This document shows positions 9,375 to 16,885 of a stretch of 34,283 nt of DNA, in pieces (positions within the stretch are counted from its first letter, which is position 1; each line of letters starts with the position of its first letter). The DNA comes from Lyngbya sp. HA4199-MV5 (GTDB taxonomy: Bacteria > Cyanobacteriota > Cyanobacteriia > Leptolyngbyales > Leptolyngbyaceae). The notes below the pieces were generated by a model. That model did not search any database and was not told the origin of the DNA. It saw only the letters and a list, made by a program, of their open reading frames with translations. The stretch lies in assembly GCA_019359375.1 (NCBI GenBank), contig JAHHHL010000060.1:1-34283 (forward strand). The letters run 5' to 3'. Both the position numbers and the translations under genes were made by a program.

Positions 9375-10280
9375 TCACGGATCATCCCGCTTTGACTCCC
9401 GTTGCGCCGTCTTGCGTGCCAGGTTGAGAAAGGCGCTGAGGACTGGGGAGGAATCATGTTGCCGCCAGGTCAGATAAAGTCCAGTATAAGGAATCTGCTC
9501 CTCTAGGGGTCTGTAAATGACTCCGCTTCTGTGGAAGTTTTGCATGGAAGCAGGAACGATCGCAATGCCCAATCCTGCTGCAACCAAGCCGACGATCGTC
9601 TCCATCTGCACTGCCTCTTGAGCCACTTTCGGACGAAAGCCAGCTTGTTGACACAGGTTAATAATCTGCTCGTAAAAGACGGGTCCCATCCTGGCAGGAA
9701 AGAGAATAAACGCTTCATCTGCCAGTGTGGAGAGCGACACTTGGGTTTGGGCAGACAGCGGATGGGTTTCTGGCAACGCCAAGACCAAGGTTTCTGGCAA
9801 AAAGCACGACCCACTCAACCCTGGTTCGTTGATAGCAGAGCGAACAATGCCGACATCCACCTGTTTGTCATGCAGTGCTTGAATTTGCTGAGCCGTCGTC
9901 AGTTCCTGCAATTGCAGTTCTACCGCCGGAAACTGTGCTCGAAAGACCCTGAAAATCTCTGGCAGTACGGTATACATCGCAGAGCCAACAAAGCCGATCG
10001 CCAACTGTCCCACTTCACCCCGCCCTACTCGTTGTGTCACTTCAACTGCCTGTTCGAGTTGCGCGAACACCCGGTAGGAGCGCTCCAGAAACACGTTGCC
10101 TGCTTCCGTTAGCTGTACGTGCCGCTTCGTTCGTTCAAACAGCTTGACTCCCAGTTCCTCTTCTAAAGCCCGAATCTGCTGACTGAGTGGAGGCTGGGAG
10201 ATGTGCAGCCGCTCTGCTGCTCGACTAAAATGCAGTTCCTCAGCCACCGCAATGAAGTAGTGCAGGTGCCTTAATTCCAT
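9375..10280 (-). CDS. LysR-family transcriptional regulator
   Basis: A 301-residue LysR-type regulator of normal family length. Residues 1-60 form the winged HTH (MELRHLHYFIAVAEELHFSR, then SQPPLSQQIRALEEELG and LFERTKR). The remainder is the periplasmic-binding-protein-like effector domain (GFVGSAMYTVLPEIF, QVDVGIVR, MGPVFYEQIINLCQQAGF, GLVAAGLGIAIVP). The pattern resembles the CbnR/CatM/BenM branch, which often responds to aromatic or organic-acid ligands, but the ligand cannot be read from sequence. It is divergent from the truncated SDR gene and is convergent, by 43 bp, with the AAA-WD40 gene. LysR regulators usually control the divergent neighbour; repeated operator-like motifs lie in the spacer. 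Confidence 0.92.
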   Translation of the reverse strand: MELRHLHYFIAVAEELHFSRAAERLHISQPPLSQQIRALEEELGVKLFERTKRHVQLTEAGNVFLERSYRVFAQLEQAVEVTQRVGRGEVGQLAIGFVGSAMYTVLPEIFRVFRAQFPAVELQLQELTTAQQIQALHDKQVDVGIVRSAINEPGLSGSCFLPETLVLALPETHPLSAQTQVSLSTLADEAFILFPARMGPVFYEQIINLCQQAGFRPKVAQEAVQMETIVGLVAAGLGIAIVPASMQNFHRSGVIYRPLEEQIPYTGLYLTWRQHDSSPVLSAFLNLARKTAQRESKRDDP

Positions 10281-10350
10281 GATATTTATATCTCTGACCT
10301 ATTAATCCTAATCATATATATATTGGACAGTTACATGGCTGTCTCTTATC

Positions 10351-10406
10351 GTGAGAAAGATGAGGCAAGTCTCAATACCTCCGAAAAGTATTGAGGCGTA
10401 TCTCAC
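10351..10406. promoter_or_regulatory. operator-like repeats between lysR and SDR relic
   Basis: Two direct copies of a TGAGGC-N3-TCTCA motif lie at 10361-10374 and 10392-10405, exactly 31 bp (about three turns) apart. Each is a TGAG-N6-CTCA dyad. Between them sits a perfect 8-bp inverted repeat, CTCAATAC (10371-10378) and GTATTGAG (10388-10395). A wider GTGAGA/TCTCAC pair (10351-10356, 10401-10406) encloses the whole. The position suits LysR autoregulation or control of the divergent gene. Confidence 0.5.
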
Positions 10407-10429
10407 TATTTTTAGATTTGAGAAAACCC

Positions 10430-10777
10430 ATGAACTCAGACAACAAGCGTGTCAATCCTAAAGTTTGGCTGATTACAAGTTGCTCAACCGGATTCGGGCG
10501 TGCCCTGGCAGAAGACGTGTTGCAGAAGGGCGACTCCCTACTGGCGACGGCTCGCAAACCAGAGCAACTTGGCGTTTTGACTGATCACTATTCAGTCGCA
10601 AAGGCTGTCCGTCTGGATGTCACGTCATCCCAGGATATCCAAGCAGCGGTTGATGCCGCGATCGCCACTTTTGGTTACATTGGTGTGCGGGTCAATAACG
10701 TGGGGCGTGGACTGATTGCCGCCCTCAAAGAAGTCAGTGATGGTGAGATGCTATACCGAGTAGAGGGTTATCTATGA
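10430..10777 (+). pseudogene. truncated short-chain dehydrogenase (SDR), 5' part only
   Basis: About 115 codons remain of an SDR oxidoreductase that would normally have ~250-290. The Rossmann start is present (VWLITSCSTGFGRALAEDVL, the TGxxxGxG-type cofactor loop), then LDVTSSQDIQAAVD and the NNxG motif (VNNVGRGLIAAL). The frame then leaves the family pattern after EVSDGEM and ends in an unrelated short tail. The catalytic Ser, Tyr and Lys are therefore all missing and the product cannot be an active dehydrogenase. The ATG at 10430 starts the homologous part. The stop codon overlaps the NIPSNAP start (ATGA), so the remnant may still couple translation to the next gene. Confidence 0.8.
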
Positions 10778-11229
10778 TGTATACCAAGACATTTCTGCGG
10801 GTTGCTCTCGTCGTCGTGTTTATTGTTGTCATGAACACCACGATCGGACTCTCACAACCCGCCAGCAAAGAGGTCAAAGCGACTGGGAACGTGATCCACC
10901 AACTGCGAATCTACGAGATCTTTGACAGCAATAAAACGGCGTTTCACGAACGGTTCCGTGATCATGCGATGCGGATCATGGCGCGATACGGCTTTAAGAT
11001 TGTGGCGACCTGGGAATCTCGGCACGATAATCGCACGGAGTTAGTCTATCTGCTGGAGTGGTCTAACGCGGAAACGATGAAGCGGCAATGGGCGGCGTTC
11101 ATGGCTGATCGAGAGTGGGCAGAGATCAAGAAGGTGACGGCTGAGGCGCATGGTAGGCTCGTCGGCAACATTGAGGATCGGACATTAGTGTTAACCGATT
11201 ACTCGCCGAGCAGACGACTGGCGAACTAA
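10774..11229 (+). CDS. secreted NIPSNAP-family protein
   Basis: A 151-residue protein with an N-terminal hydrophobic signal (FLRVALVVVFIVVMNTTIGL) followed by a NIPSNAP ferredoxin-like domain: HQLRIYEIFDSNKTAFHERF, HAMRIMARYGFKIVATWE, and a closing EDRTLVLTDYSPS. The family adopts a dimeric alpha/beta-barrel fold; catalytic roles are largely unestablished in bacteria. The hydrophobic leader implies export or membrane anchoring. It overlaps the SDR relic by four bases (ATGA), with GAGGG just upstream as ribosome binding site. Flanked on both sides by SDR fragments, it looks like the survivor of a partly decayed catabolic or detoxification cluster (inference). Confidence 0.85.
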   Translation: MMYTKTFLRVALVVVFIVVMNTTIGLSQPASKEVKATGNVIHQLRIYEIFDSNKTAFHERFRDHAMRIMARYGFKIVATWESRHDNRTELVYLLEWSNAETMKRQWAAFMADREWAEIKKVTAEAHGRLVGNIEDRTLVLTDYSPSRRLAN

Positions 11230-11346
11230 CGTTCAGAATTTTACAGCGGTTACTGATTGGGTAAGCCACAGTCCTGTGAGTACGGGTGTAGGGTGTGGGG
11301 TGTGGTGAATGCAAGTGAAAACGGCTGTAAATCAGGAGAAGGTGAA

Positions 11347-11483
11347 GTGATTCGCTTGACGATCGAGTGGCGATTATGACTGGAAGCGGGCGAGGTTTGG
11401 GAGCAGCCTATGCCCGCTTGCTGCCAGAAAGAGGAACGTGTGTCGTTGTGCATGATGTGCTAATCACCTGCGATTTTGTATGA
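11347..11483 (+). pseudogene. second SDR remnant, frameshifted and truncated
   Basis: Reading the frame from 11349, the DNA encodes LDDRVAIMTGSGRGLGAAYA and then RLLPERGTCVVVHDV, an unmistakable SDR Rossmann start with the TGSGRGLG cofactor loop. It stops at 11481-11483 after ~45 codons. No start codon lies in that frame. A GTG at 11347 with a good ribosome binding site (AGGAG) is one base out of frame; restoring one G near 11358 gives V/M-IRLDDRVAIMTG. So one base was lost near the start and the rest of the gene was deleted. It is too short for usual gene calling. It is distinct from the 10430 SDR remnant (TGSGRGLG against TSCSTGFG). Confidence 0.75.
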
Positions 11484-11486
11484 TGT

Positions 11487-11506
11487 TTAGCATACTAATA
11501 GTTAGC
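11487..11506. promoter_or_regulatory. SlyA/MarR-like operator before marR
   Basis: The site TTAGCATACTAATAGTTAGC contains the dyad TTAG-CATA-CTAA followed by a further TTAGC half-site. It lies 12 bp before the marR start. The same arrangement, with the same 15-bp offset of the second half-site, recurs at 12071-12090. The published SlyA consensus is TTAGCAAGCTAA, so this is a close match and suggests autoregulation. Confidence 0.7.
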
Positions 11507-11517
11507 GATTAAAAGAC

Positions 11518-12012
11518 ATGCTGGAGTTACGCGATTTTCCCAGTGAAGAAACGTTAAAAGCGTTTGCCAAACGGTTTCCAGCTTTAGACATGTCTGCGCT
11601 TCAAACCTGGCTCAAACTCCTGCACGTTTCCAATGATGTCATGGCTTATCTAGAAAGCTACCTGTCAGAGTACGGGCTTTCTCGCAGCAAATTCTTTGTG
11701 CTACTGCTGTTGATGCGAAATCCAGAAGGGTTAAATATTACGCAACTGGCAGAGGGCACAGGGGTTTCTTGTGCCACCATGACTGGACTGATTGATCGCC
11801 TCAAAAAAGCCGAGCTTGTTACGAGAGAGGAGCTACAGCACGATCGACGAGTTTTTGTCGTGCAAATCACGCTGAAAGGGGAGCAATTGATGGAAAAGGT
11901 ACTGCCAGACCACTACCGAAGAGTTGCCGCCTTAATGAATCCTCTGGATGAGCACGATCGCACGTCACTCCAAGTGCTGCTCGAAAAAGTGAATTCTGGG
12001 CTAGAGGCGTAA
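11518..12012 (+). CDS. MarR/SlyA-family transcriptional regulator
   Basis: A 164-residue regulator of typical MarR length. Helical dimerisation segments flank a winged helix at ~residues 55-125: FFVLLLLMRNPEGLNITQLA, GVSCATMTGLIDRLKKAELV, then the wing HDRRVFVVQITLKGEQLM. MarR/SlyA proteins bind palindromic operators as dimers and are released by phenolic or oxidising ligands. No obvious Shine-Dalgarno precedes the ATG. A SlyA-like operator sits immediately upstream, and a near copy sits between this gene and the LVIVD-repeat gene, so both transcription units are plausible targets. No conserved Cys pattern diagnostic of redox sensing (OhrR type) is evident. Confidence 0.92.
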   Translation: MLELRDFPSEETLKAFAKRFPALDMSALQTWLKLLHVSNDVMAYLESYLSEYGLSRSKFFVLLLLMRNPEGLNITQLAEGTGVSCATMTGLIDRLKKAELVTREELQHDRRVFVVQITLKGEQLMEKVLPDHYRRVAALMNPLDEHDRTSLQVLLEKVNSGLEA

Positions 12013-12070
12013 GCGTTTCGAGGTTCAACCATCGGGGAATATACGCCTTTGGGTAGAACGGTTCATTTAT

Positions 12071-12090
12071 TTAGCTTGCTAAATTTTAGC
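12071..12090. promoter_or_regulatory. SlyA/MarR-like operator before LVIVD/lactonase pair
   Basis: TTAGCTTGCTAAATTTTAGC starts with TTAGCTTGCTAA, whose reverse complement TTAGCAAGCTAA is exactly the published SlyA consensus. A second TTAGC begins 15 bp after the first, as in the site before marR; 15 of 20 bases agree. It lies ~70 bp upstream of the LVIVD-repeat gene start. Confidence 0.75.
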
Positions 12091-12157
12091 TAGTTGAATG
12101 TATTGAGTTGGATCGGCAGAATGATTGGTGTTGTAGTTCTAGAGGAGCTTGCCAGGT

Positions 12158-13549
12158 ATGTGCGGTTTTTGCGATCGGCGATCGTTTCTTGGCTTTACGG
12201 CAGCAGGGTTTACCAGTGCGGTGCTTGGTAAAGAAGCAACGGCTCAACAACCGTCTCAAGCGGTTGATCAACCAACCATTCTGAACCGTTCCTATTTGCA
12301 AGAAACGCCTCAGCGCAACCATTTCAGTCGCTCTTTCAAACGGCAGACTGAGCCGATCGCGCAAAACGTGCAGACGATTGGTTACTGCGACATGGCAGGG
12401 AAACCCGCGTTCAAGTTATCCATTCGGGAGCATCAGGGTCGCTGGTATTTGTTCACCGGGCACTTCTGGCATTCGGGCTGGTCGATCGTGGATGTGACCG
12501 ATCCGGCAAAACCCGAAGTCGCCAAGTTCCTTCCCGGACCCAAAAACACCTGGACGCTACAAATGGAACTGTCTGGCAACACAATGGTGACGGCACTGGA
12601 GCAGATTTTTCCTAACTTTGGTGGTCGTCAGCAACAGCCATTCGACGAAGGGGCGCTGCTCTGGGATCTTCGCGATCCAGTCAATCCAAAACGATTGGGG
12701 CAATTTCGCACGGGTGGTACTGGCACGCATCGTAACTTCTACGCAGGCGGACGCTACATGCATCTAGCGGCTGGAATGCCGGGATACGAAGGCAACATCT
12801 ACGTCATTGTGGATATTAGCAATCCGGCAAAACCGCGTGAGGCTGGGCGGTGGTGGGTGCCGGGGCAACATAAAGCCGGAGGTGAGAAACCCTCTGCAAT
12901 GCATGTTTCGCATCACGGACCCGCTTATGTGGTTGGCAATATAGCTTACCTGGCTTATGGTGCAGCGGGCATAGTGGTGTTGGATATCAGCGATGTATCC
13001 AAACCAAAACAGATTGGACGGTTGCCCTTCAGCCCCCCCTTCCATTCGCGCTTTGGGATTCATAGTGTTTTGCCGTTGCCGGAGCAAGGCATTGCTTACG
13101 TCAACTCTGAAGATGTGTCCTATGGCGGTGGGGCGGCGGCTCATGCCTCGATCGTCGATATTCGTGATCCTGCCAATCCATTTTTGCTGTCAATGCTGCC
13201 GCGCCCTGTGCCACCAGAAGGTTACGGCTACAGCGACTTCTCAGAAAAGGGCGGTTGGCAAGGACCACACAACATCAACCATCTGCAACACAACCCCGAT
13301 GTGCAGAAGCAAGGCGATCTGCTGTATCTCACCTACTTCAATGCAGGGCTACGAATTTTTGATGTCTCAAAGCCGCGTTTGCCGCAAGAAGTTGGCTACT
13401 TTATTCCGCCCGATCCCGAAAAGCGGTTTGGTCCGATGCCAGAAGAACGGTTGGTGGTGCAAACCGAAGATGTGCTGGTCGATCGCCGGGGTTACATTTA
13501 CATCTCTCACAAAAATCAAGGGGTGTGGATTCTCAAGTATCAAACGTGA
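12158..13549 (+). CDS. exported LVIVD-repeat beta-propeller protein
   Basis: A 463-residue protein. The N-terminus has a twin-arginine-like signal (CDRRSFLGFTAAGFTSAVLG, then ATAQ), implying folded export by Tat. The body contains at least six LVIVD-type repeats: SIVDVTDPAKPEVA, LWDLRDPVNPKRLGQF, IVDISNPAKPREAG, VLDISDVSKPKQIG, IVDIRDPANPFLL and IFDVSKPRLPQEVG, which build a bacterial beta-propeller. Several conserved His residues (HVSHHG, HNINHLQHN) suggest metal binding, as in selenium-binding-protein-like propellers, but this is not proven. I chose the ATG at 12158, with AGGAG 11 bases upstream, over a TTG three codons earlier. It follows a SlyA-like operator and precedes the lactonase-like gene by 61 bp, probably in one operon. 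Confidence 0.85.
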   Translation: MCGFCDRRSFLGFTAAGFTSAVLGKEATAQQPSQAVDQPTILNRSYLQETPQRNHFSRSFKRQTEPIAQNVQTIGYCDMAGKPAFKLSIREHQGRWYLFTGHFWHSGWSIVDVTDPAKPEVAKFLPGPKNTWTLQMELSGNTMVTALEQIFPNFGGRQQQPFDEGALLWDLRDPVNPKRLGQFRTGGTGTHRNFYAGGRYMHLAAGMPGYEGNIYVIVDISNPAKPREAGRWWVPGQHKAGGEKPSAMHVSHHGPAYVVGNIAYLAYGAAGIVVLDISDVSKPKQIGRLPFSPPFHSRFGIHSVLPLPEQGIAYVNSEDVSYGGGAAAHASIVDIRDPANPFLLSMLPRPVPPEGYGYSDFSEKGGWQGPHNINHLQHNPDVQKQGDLLYLTYFNAGLRIFDVSKPRLPQEVGYFIPPDPEKRFGPMPEERLVVQTEDVLVDRRGYIYISHKNQGVWILKYQT

Positions 13550-13610
13550 TTAACCAGTAGAAATTTCTGGAATACGGCAATTCCATCGTTGAAAACATTT
13601 GGAGAACACT

Positions 13611-14975
13611 ATGAAACTCTTGGTTTCGATCGCCAGTTTGAGCGCGATCGCCCTCATTCCAATTTCAATGCAAATGACTAAAGCGAATGAGTCCAAGCAG
13701 GTTACGCAATCCCCTAATTTCACAGGTCGCTATCTTGCCGCAATTTCGGATGGAGACTTTCTTGCCAGCACCTACAATGATGGCAAATTACCAATTGCAA
13801 AGACAGCGATTGATCAACTGTCGATTATTCCACTGCCGTTCAATCGCGATCGCCCATCAATTGCTCAAATTCCCATCTCAAACTCAGTTACAGGTGCGCC
13901 CCATGCCCTGTCACTCTCACCCGATGGCAAAACGGCGTTTGTGGTTGAAACGCAGGGAACACCTCCGCCTGGTGCGACTCAACGCAGTGAATTGCCGGAT
14001 GGACAACAGCTTGTTGCGGTGGATCTCTCAAAGCCAAAGCAGCCAAAAGTATTGAGAACATTGGCGATCGCACCCAAACCAGAAACGGTGCATGTCCATC
14101 CCAATGGCGAACTGCTGGCAATTTCAACGCAAACACCTGGACGAGAACTTGTGCTGGTTCCGTTCAAAAATGGTGAGTTTGGAAAGCCGCAGGAATTCTC
14201 ATTAAGACAGTTGGGGATTCAACCAGATGCCACACGCTTTCAAAATGGAATGGTGGCGAGTTTTGTACAGTGGCACCCATCAGGACGCTATCTAGCCGTG
14301 AATTTGAATTACCGGGATGAAGTGGCTTTTTTTGAAGTGCAGCGCGATCGGGGAAACTTACAGCTTGTGCCCTGGGGATCTCCAGTTAAAGTTGGCAAAG
14401 ATCCTTTCACGGGACGCTTTACCCCTGACGGTCGCTTTTACCTGACGAGCAACTGGGGGCGCAACTTTGGCGAACAGATCAAAACATTGGAACAGCGCTT
14501 ACCAGAAACGCGCGGAACAATCTCTGTCATCGCTTTAGCCAATGCAAGAACTCCAAGCAATCAGACCCAGCATCGGGTTGTTTCAACCGCAACAACCGAC
14601 ATTGCACCCGAAGGGATTACCCTTAGTCCCGATGGTTCACTCGTCGTTACCGTCAATATGCGCGGGACACTCTTTCCACAGAATTCATCACGCTTTACCC
14701 GTGAGTCTTCGCTGAGTCTGTTGACGCTCGATCGTCAGTCTGGTCAATTAAGCAAAGTTGGTGATTACCCCTTTGAAGGCATCTTGCCAGAGAGCGCTGT
14801 GTTTGATGTGAAGGGAAACTATTTAGCAGTTGCGGTCTATGATTATTTCACCGCTAAACCAGAGGGCGGAGTAGAAATCTGGCGCGTCAACCGAAGTTCT
14901 ACGCCTGCACTCCAACACACAATGCAGAGAATTGATGTCGGTCGCGGTGCCCATCAAGTCGTTGTGGCTCCATAG
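13611..14975 (+). CDS. secreted lactonase-like/YncE-like beta-propeller protein
   Basis: A 454-residue protein with a Sec signal peptide (MKLLVSIASLSAIALIPISM, cleavage near ANES). The rest has the repeated short strands of a seven-bladed propeller: HALSLSPDGKTAFVVE, VHVHPNGELLAISTQ, VQWHPSGRYLAVNLNY, GRFTPDGRFYLTSN, GITLSPDGSLVVTVN, AVFDVKGNYLAVAVYD. This matches the lactonase/YncE-type superfamily; the exact substrate cannot be assigned. The ATG at 13611 has GGAG seven bases upstream; a TTG four codons earlier overlaps that site and is unlikely. It lies 61 bp after the LVIVD-repeat gene, so the two exported propellers are probably made together under the MarR/SlyA-like regulator. Confidence 0.82.
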   Translation: MKLLVSIASLSAIALIPISMQMTKANESKQVTQSPNFTGRYLAAISDGDFLASTYNDGKLPIAKTAIDQLSIIPLPFNRDRPSIAQIPISNSVTGAPHALSLSPDGKTAFVVETQGTPPPGATQRSELPDGQQLVAVDLSKPKQPKVLRTLAIAPKPETVHVHPNGELLAISTQTPGRELVLVPFKNGEFGKPQEFSLRQLGIQPDATRFQNGMVASFVQWHPSGRYLAVNLNYRDEVAFFEVQRDRGNLQLVPWGSPVKVGKDPFTGRFTPDGRFYLTSNWGRNFGEQIKTLEQRLPETRGTISVIALANARTPSNQTQHRVVSTATTDIAPEGITLSPDGSLVVTVNMRGTLFPQNSSRFTRESSLSLLTLDRQSGQLSKVGDYPFEGILPESAVFDVKGNYLAVAVYDYFTAKPEGGVEIWRVNRSSTPALQHTMQRIDVGRGAHQVVVAP

Positions 14976-14987
14976 GCAATAGTTTAG

Positions 14988-15083
14988 GACTTACGCAAAC
15001 CTCGGAGGTTTTCACCAAGTATCAAGCATCGTGACTCACGTTGTGGCTTAAACCTCCGAGGTTTTAGTCAAAATACGTAAGGG
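14988..15083. repeat. fold-back repeat (MITE-like or terminator)
   Basis: Two inverted copies of a 15-bp palindrome lie at 14997-15012 (AAACCTCGGAGGTTTT) and 15050-15065 (AAACCTCCGAGGTTTT), differing only in the central base. They are flanked outward by ACTTACG (14989-14995) and CGTAAG (15076-15081). Each copy folds alone or the two pair together. Its place just after the lactonase-like gene allows a terminator role; the nested symmetry and the adjacent ISAzo13 relic favour a small mobile element. Confidence 0.6.
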
Positions 15084-15085
15084 AC

Positions 15086-15295
15086 TTGCGGAGAAATACG
15101 GATGCCATTTTTGCGCATGTGTTCCGCGCGAATCAGGCATCGGATGACAATCCCAAATCGCTCCGCCTGTCCATCGATACGAAAGCAAAAGTCACAATTG
15201 GTCATCTGTCGCGTGGTGGTAAAGCTCGCACTCTGGAGGCAAAACAGGCAGATGACCATGATACTGAGTGGCAGAGCGCTTTAGTGCCCTTTGGC
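15086..15295 (+). pseudogene. ISAzo13-family transposase fragment
   Basis: About 70 codons of an ISAzo13-family transposase survive: NTDAIFAHVFRANQASDDNP, then LRLSIDTKAKVTIGHLSRGG, KARTLEAKQADDHDTEW and LVPFGI. This stretch belongs to the DDE catalytic region of the family. There is no start codon with a ribosome binding site. After LVPFGI the reading frame leaves the family pattern, so both ends are missing. A full-length member has roughly 400 or more residues. The fold-back repeat immediately upstream may or may not belong to it. Confidence 0.85.
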
Positions 15296-15634
15296 ATTGG
15301 AGACTCTAACAGTCCCGGTAAGCTTCGCACAGACTGCCAACCTGAACCGCACAGGCAGCAATAGCTTGAGCGCTTACAGTCCTCATCTATCTACCGCAAC
15401 AGGTAGTGGTCGGTCATGGGATAGCAGTCGCTAAGCTCCACCTGTGCCAACGATTTAACGCTCCCCGTTGAACACTGCGGTCGCGTTAGGGACAGCTTCA
15501 TGCCTTGTGTCCAAGAGGGCACAACGCATCTCTCTGCTGCATGGCTGTACCAAATTCAGAAACAGCGACTGCAACCTTTGCATCTACGGCTTAAGTTAGA
15601 ACCATCATCCACACCGTTCACCACCCTTCTGACC
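15296..15634. other. spacer after IS relic
   Basis: I see no gene here. It may be decayed IS sequence and contains the untranslated leader of the next gene. The following frame could start at 15500 (ATG with AGGGA upstream), but that 45-residue extension has no family character and would bury the signal peptide. Confidence 0.4.
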
Positions 15635-16747
15635 ATGACAGACACAGCACAGAGAACCCCCAAATGCCCGCGTTCATTGCCCACTGTGGTTCTGACGGGA
15701 CTGCTTCTACTGATGAGTGCCGGGGGTTCAAAGCAAGCCGGACTCGCTGCCTCACTGCCTCAAAAGATTGTGCCTTCATCAAGGTTAGTGGTGGCGCAAA
15801 CGGACTCTTTGCCGCGAGCAGTGGCACAAAAAATACGCCAAGCGGCATCGCAGCAGCTTCATGTGCCCTTGCGGGCGGTCAAAATTGTCAGTTTCATGCG
15901 GCAAACCTGGTCAGATGGCTGTTTGGGACTAGGAGGTGCCGCTGAAAGTTGTTTGCAAGCGATCGTCGCAGGTTGGCGGGTTGAAGTGACCAATGGGCAG
16001 CAAAATTGGTTTTATCGCCTGGACGAAACCGCTAATGCCATCCGCTTAGAATCGCAGCCCCCGGTCGTCACGTTACCGACCAATGTCACTCAGCGTTTGT
16101 TACAAACGGTTGCCAGTCAGGTGAGGCTGCCAGTTAGCCGCTTGCGGGTTGCAGCCGTCAAAGCAACGACCTGGGATGGTTGTCTAGGCATTTTTAAGCC
16201 GGGGAAAGCTTGTACCAAAATCGCGCTGTCTGGGTGGCAAGTGATTGTGACGGGCGGCGATCGCAGTTGGGTCTATCACCTGGATGAAACGGCAAACCGG
16301 GTTGCCCAAAATACAACTGCAAGCGGCAGTCGTGGCGCATTGGTGCCTTCCTTGATGCCAGAGCAGAACCAACCGATGCTTGAAGCCAACGTTGTTTTTC
16401 AGTCGATCGTCAGCGGCGATCTTGCAGGCAGGGTCACGCAGGTCACGTTAACCAATGATGGTGTCATAACACAATTGATCACCGCTCCCAATATCCGCTC
16501 ACGTCCTGTTGTGGTGAAGCGGCTCTCTCAGTCACAATTAGAGCAGTTCCAGCAGTTGCTTGAAGCAAGACGGTTCCGCAATTTGAACGGCTTAAGCTAT
16601 CTCAGTAGTGTTGCGGTTGCAGACTATCCAACCACCCTGCTGCAAGCAAGAGGGAGCACGGTTCAGTATCTTGATTTAGAGATGCAAAACCTGCCGCTAG
16701 CGTTGCGGCAAGTGATTCAAGCCTGGAAGCAATTAGCATCGCTCTAG
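15635..16747 (+). CDS. secreted cyanobacterial protein with duplicated two-Cys module
   Basis: A 370-residue protein with an N-terminal hydrophobic segment (SLPTVVLTGLLLLMSAGG), probably a Sec signal. It contains a tandem duplication ~88 residues apart. At residue ~90 are TWSDGCLGL...AESCLQAIVAGW and YRLDETANAIRLE; at ~178 are TTWDGCLGIFKPGKACTKIA and YHLDETANRVAQ. Each copy has two Cys residues 10-11 residues apart that could form a disulphide, and each is preceded by a short helical stretch (VAQKIRQAAS, VTQRLLQTVASQ). A third domain (~290-370) follows, with QLEQFQQLLEARRFRNLNGL. I recognise the pattern as cyanobacterial and of unknown function. The start at 15635 exposes the signal peptide. 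Confidence 0.7.
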   Translation: MTDTAQRTPKCPRSLPTVVLTGLLLLMSAGGSKQAGLAASLPQKIVPSSRLVVAQTDSLPRAVAQKIRQAASQQLHVPLRAVKIVSFMRQTWSDGCLGLGGAAESCLQAIVAGWRVEVTNGQQNWFYRLDETANAIRLESQPPVVTLPTNVTQRLLQTVASQVRLPVSRLRVAAVKATTWDGCLGIFKPGKACTKIALSGWQVIVTGGDRSWVYHLDETANRVAQNTTASGSRGALVPSLMPEQNQPMLEANVVFQSIVSGDLAGRVTQVTLTNDGVITQLITAPNIRSRPVVVKRLSQSQLEQFQQLLEARRFRNLNGLSYLSSVAVADYPTTLLQARGSTVQYLDLEMQNLPLALRQVIQAWKQLASL

Positions 16748-16885
16748 AGGGCGTGAAGCAGACTGAAACAGAGCGGCGTTCTGAGACCGCTTCAGCCATG
16801 ACTCAAAAACCTAAAGCAGTGCTGTATCCCGCTTCTAGCTTGAGTTCTCAAGGTGTATATACCCTCTACAGCCAGGAGGACAGGC

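Noticed and set aside
14988-15083. tRNA or structured RNA gene
   Set aside because: The fold comes from simple palindromes; no cloverleaf, T-loop or anticodon pattern is present.
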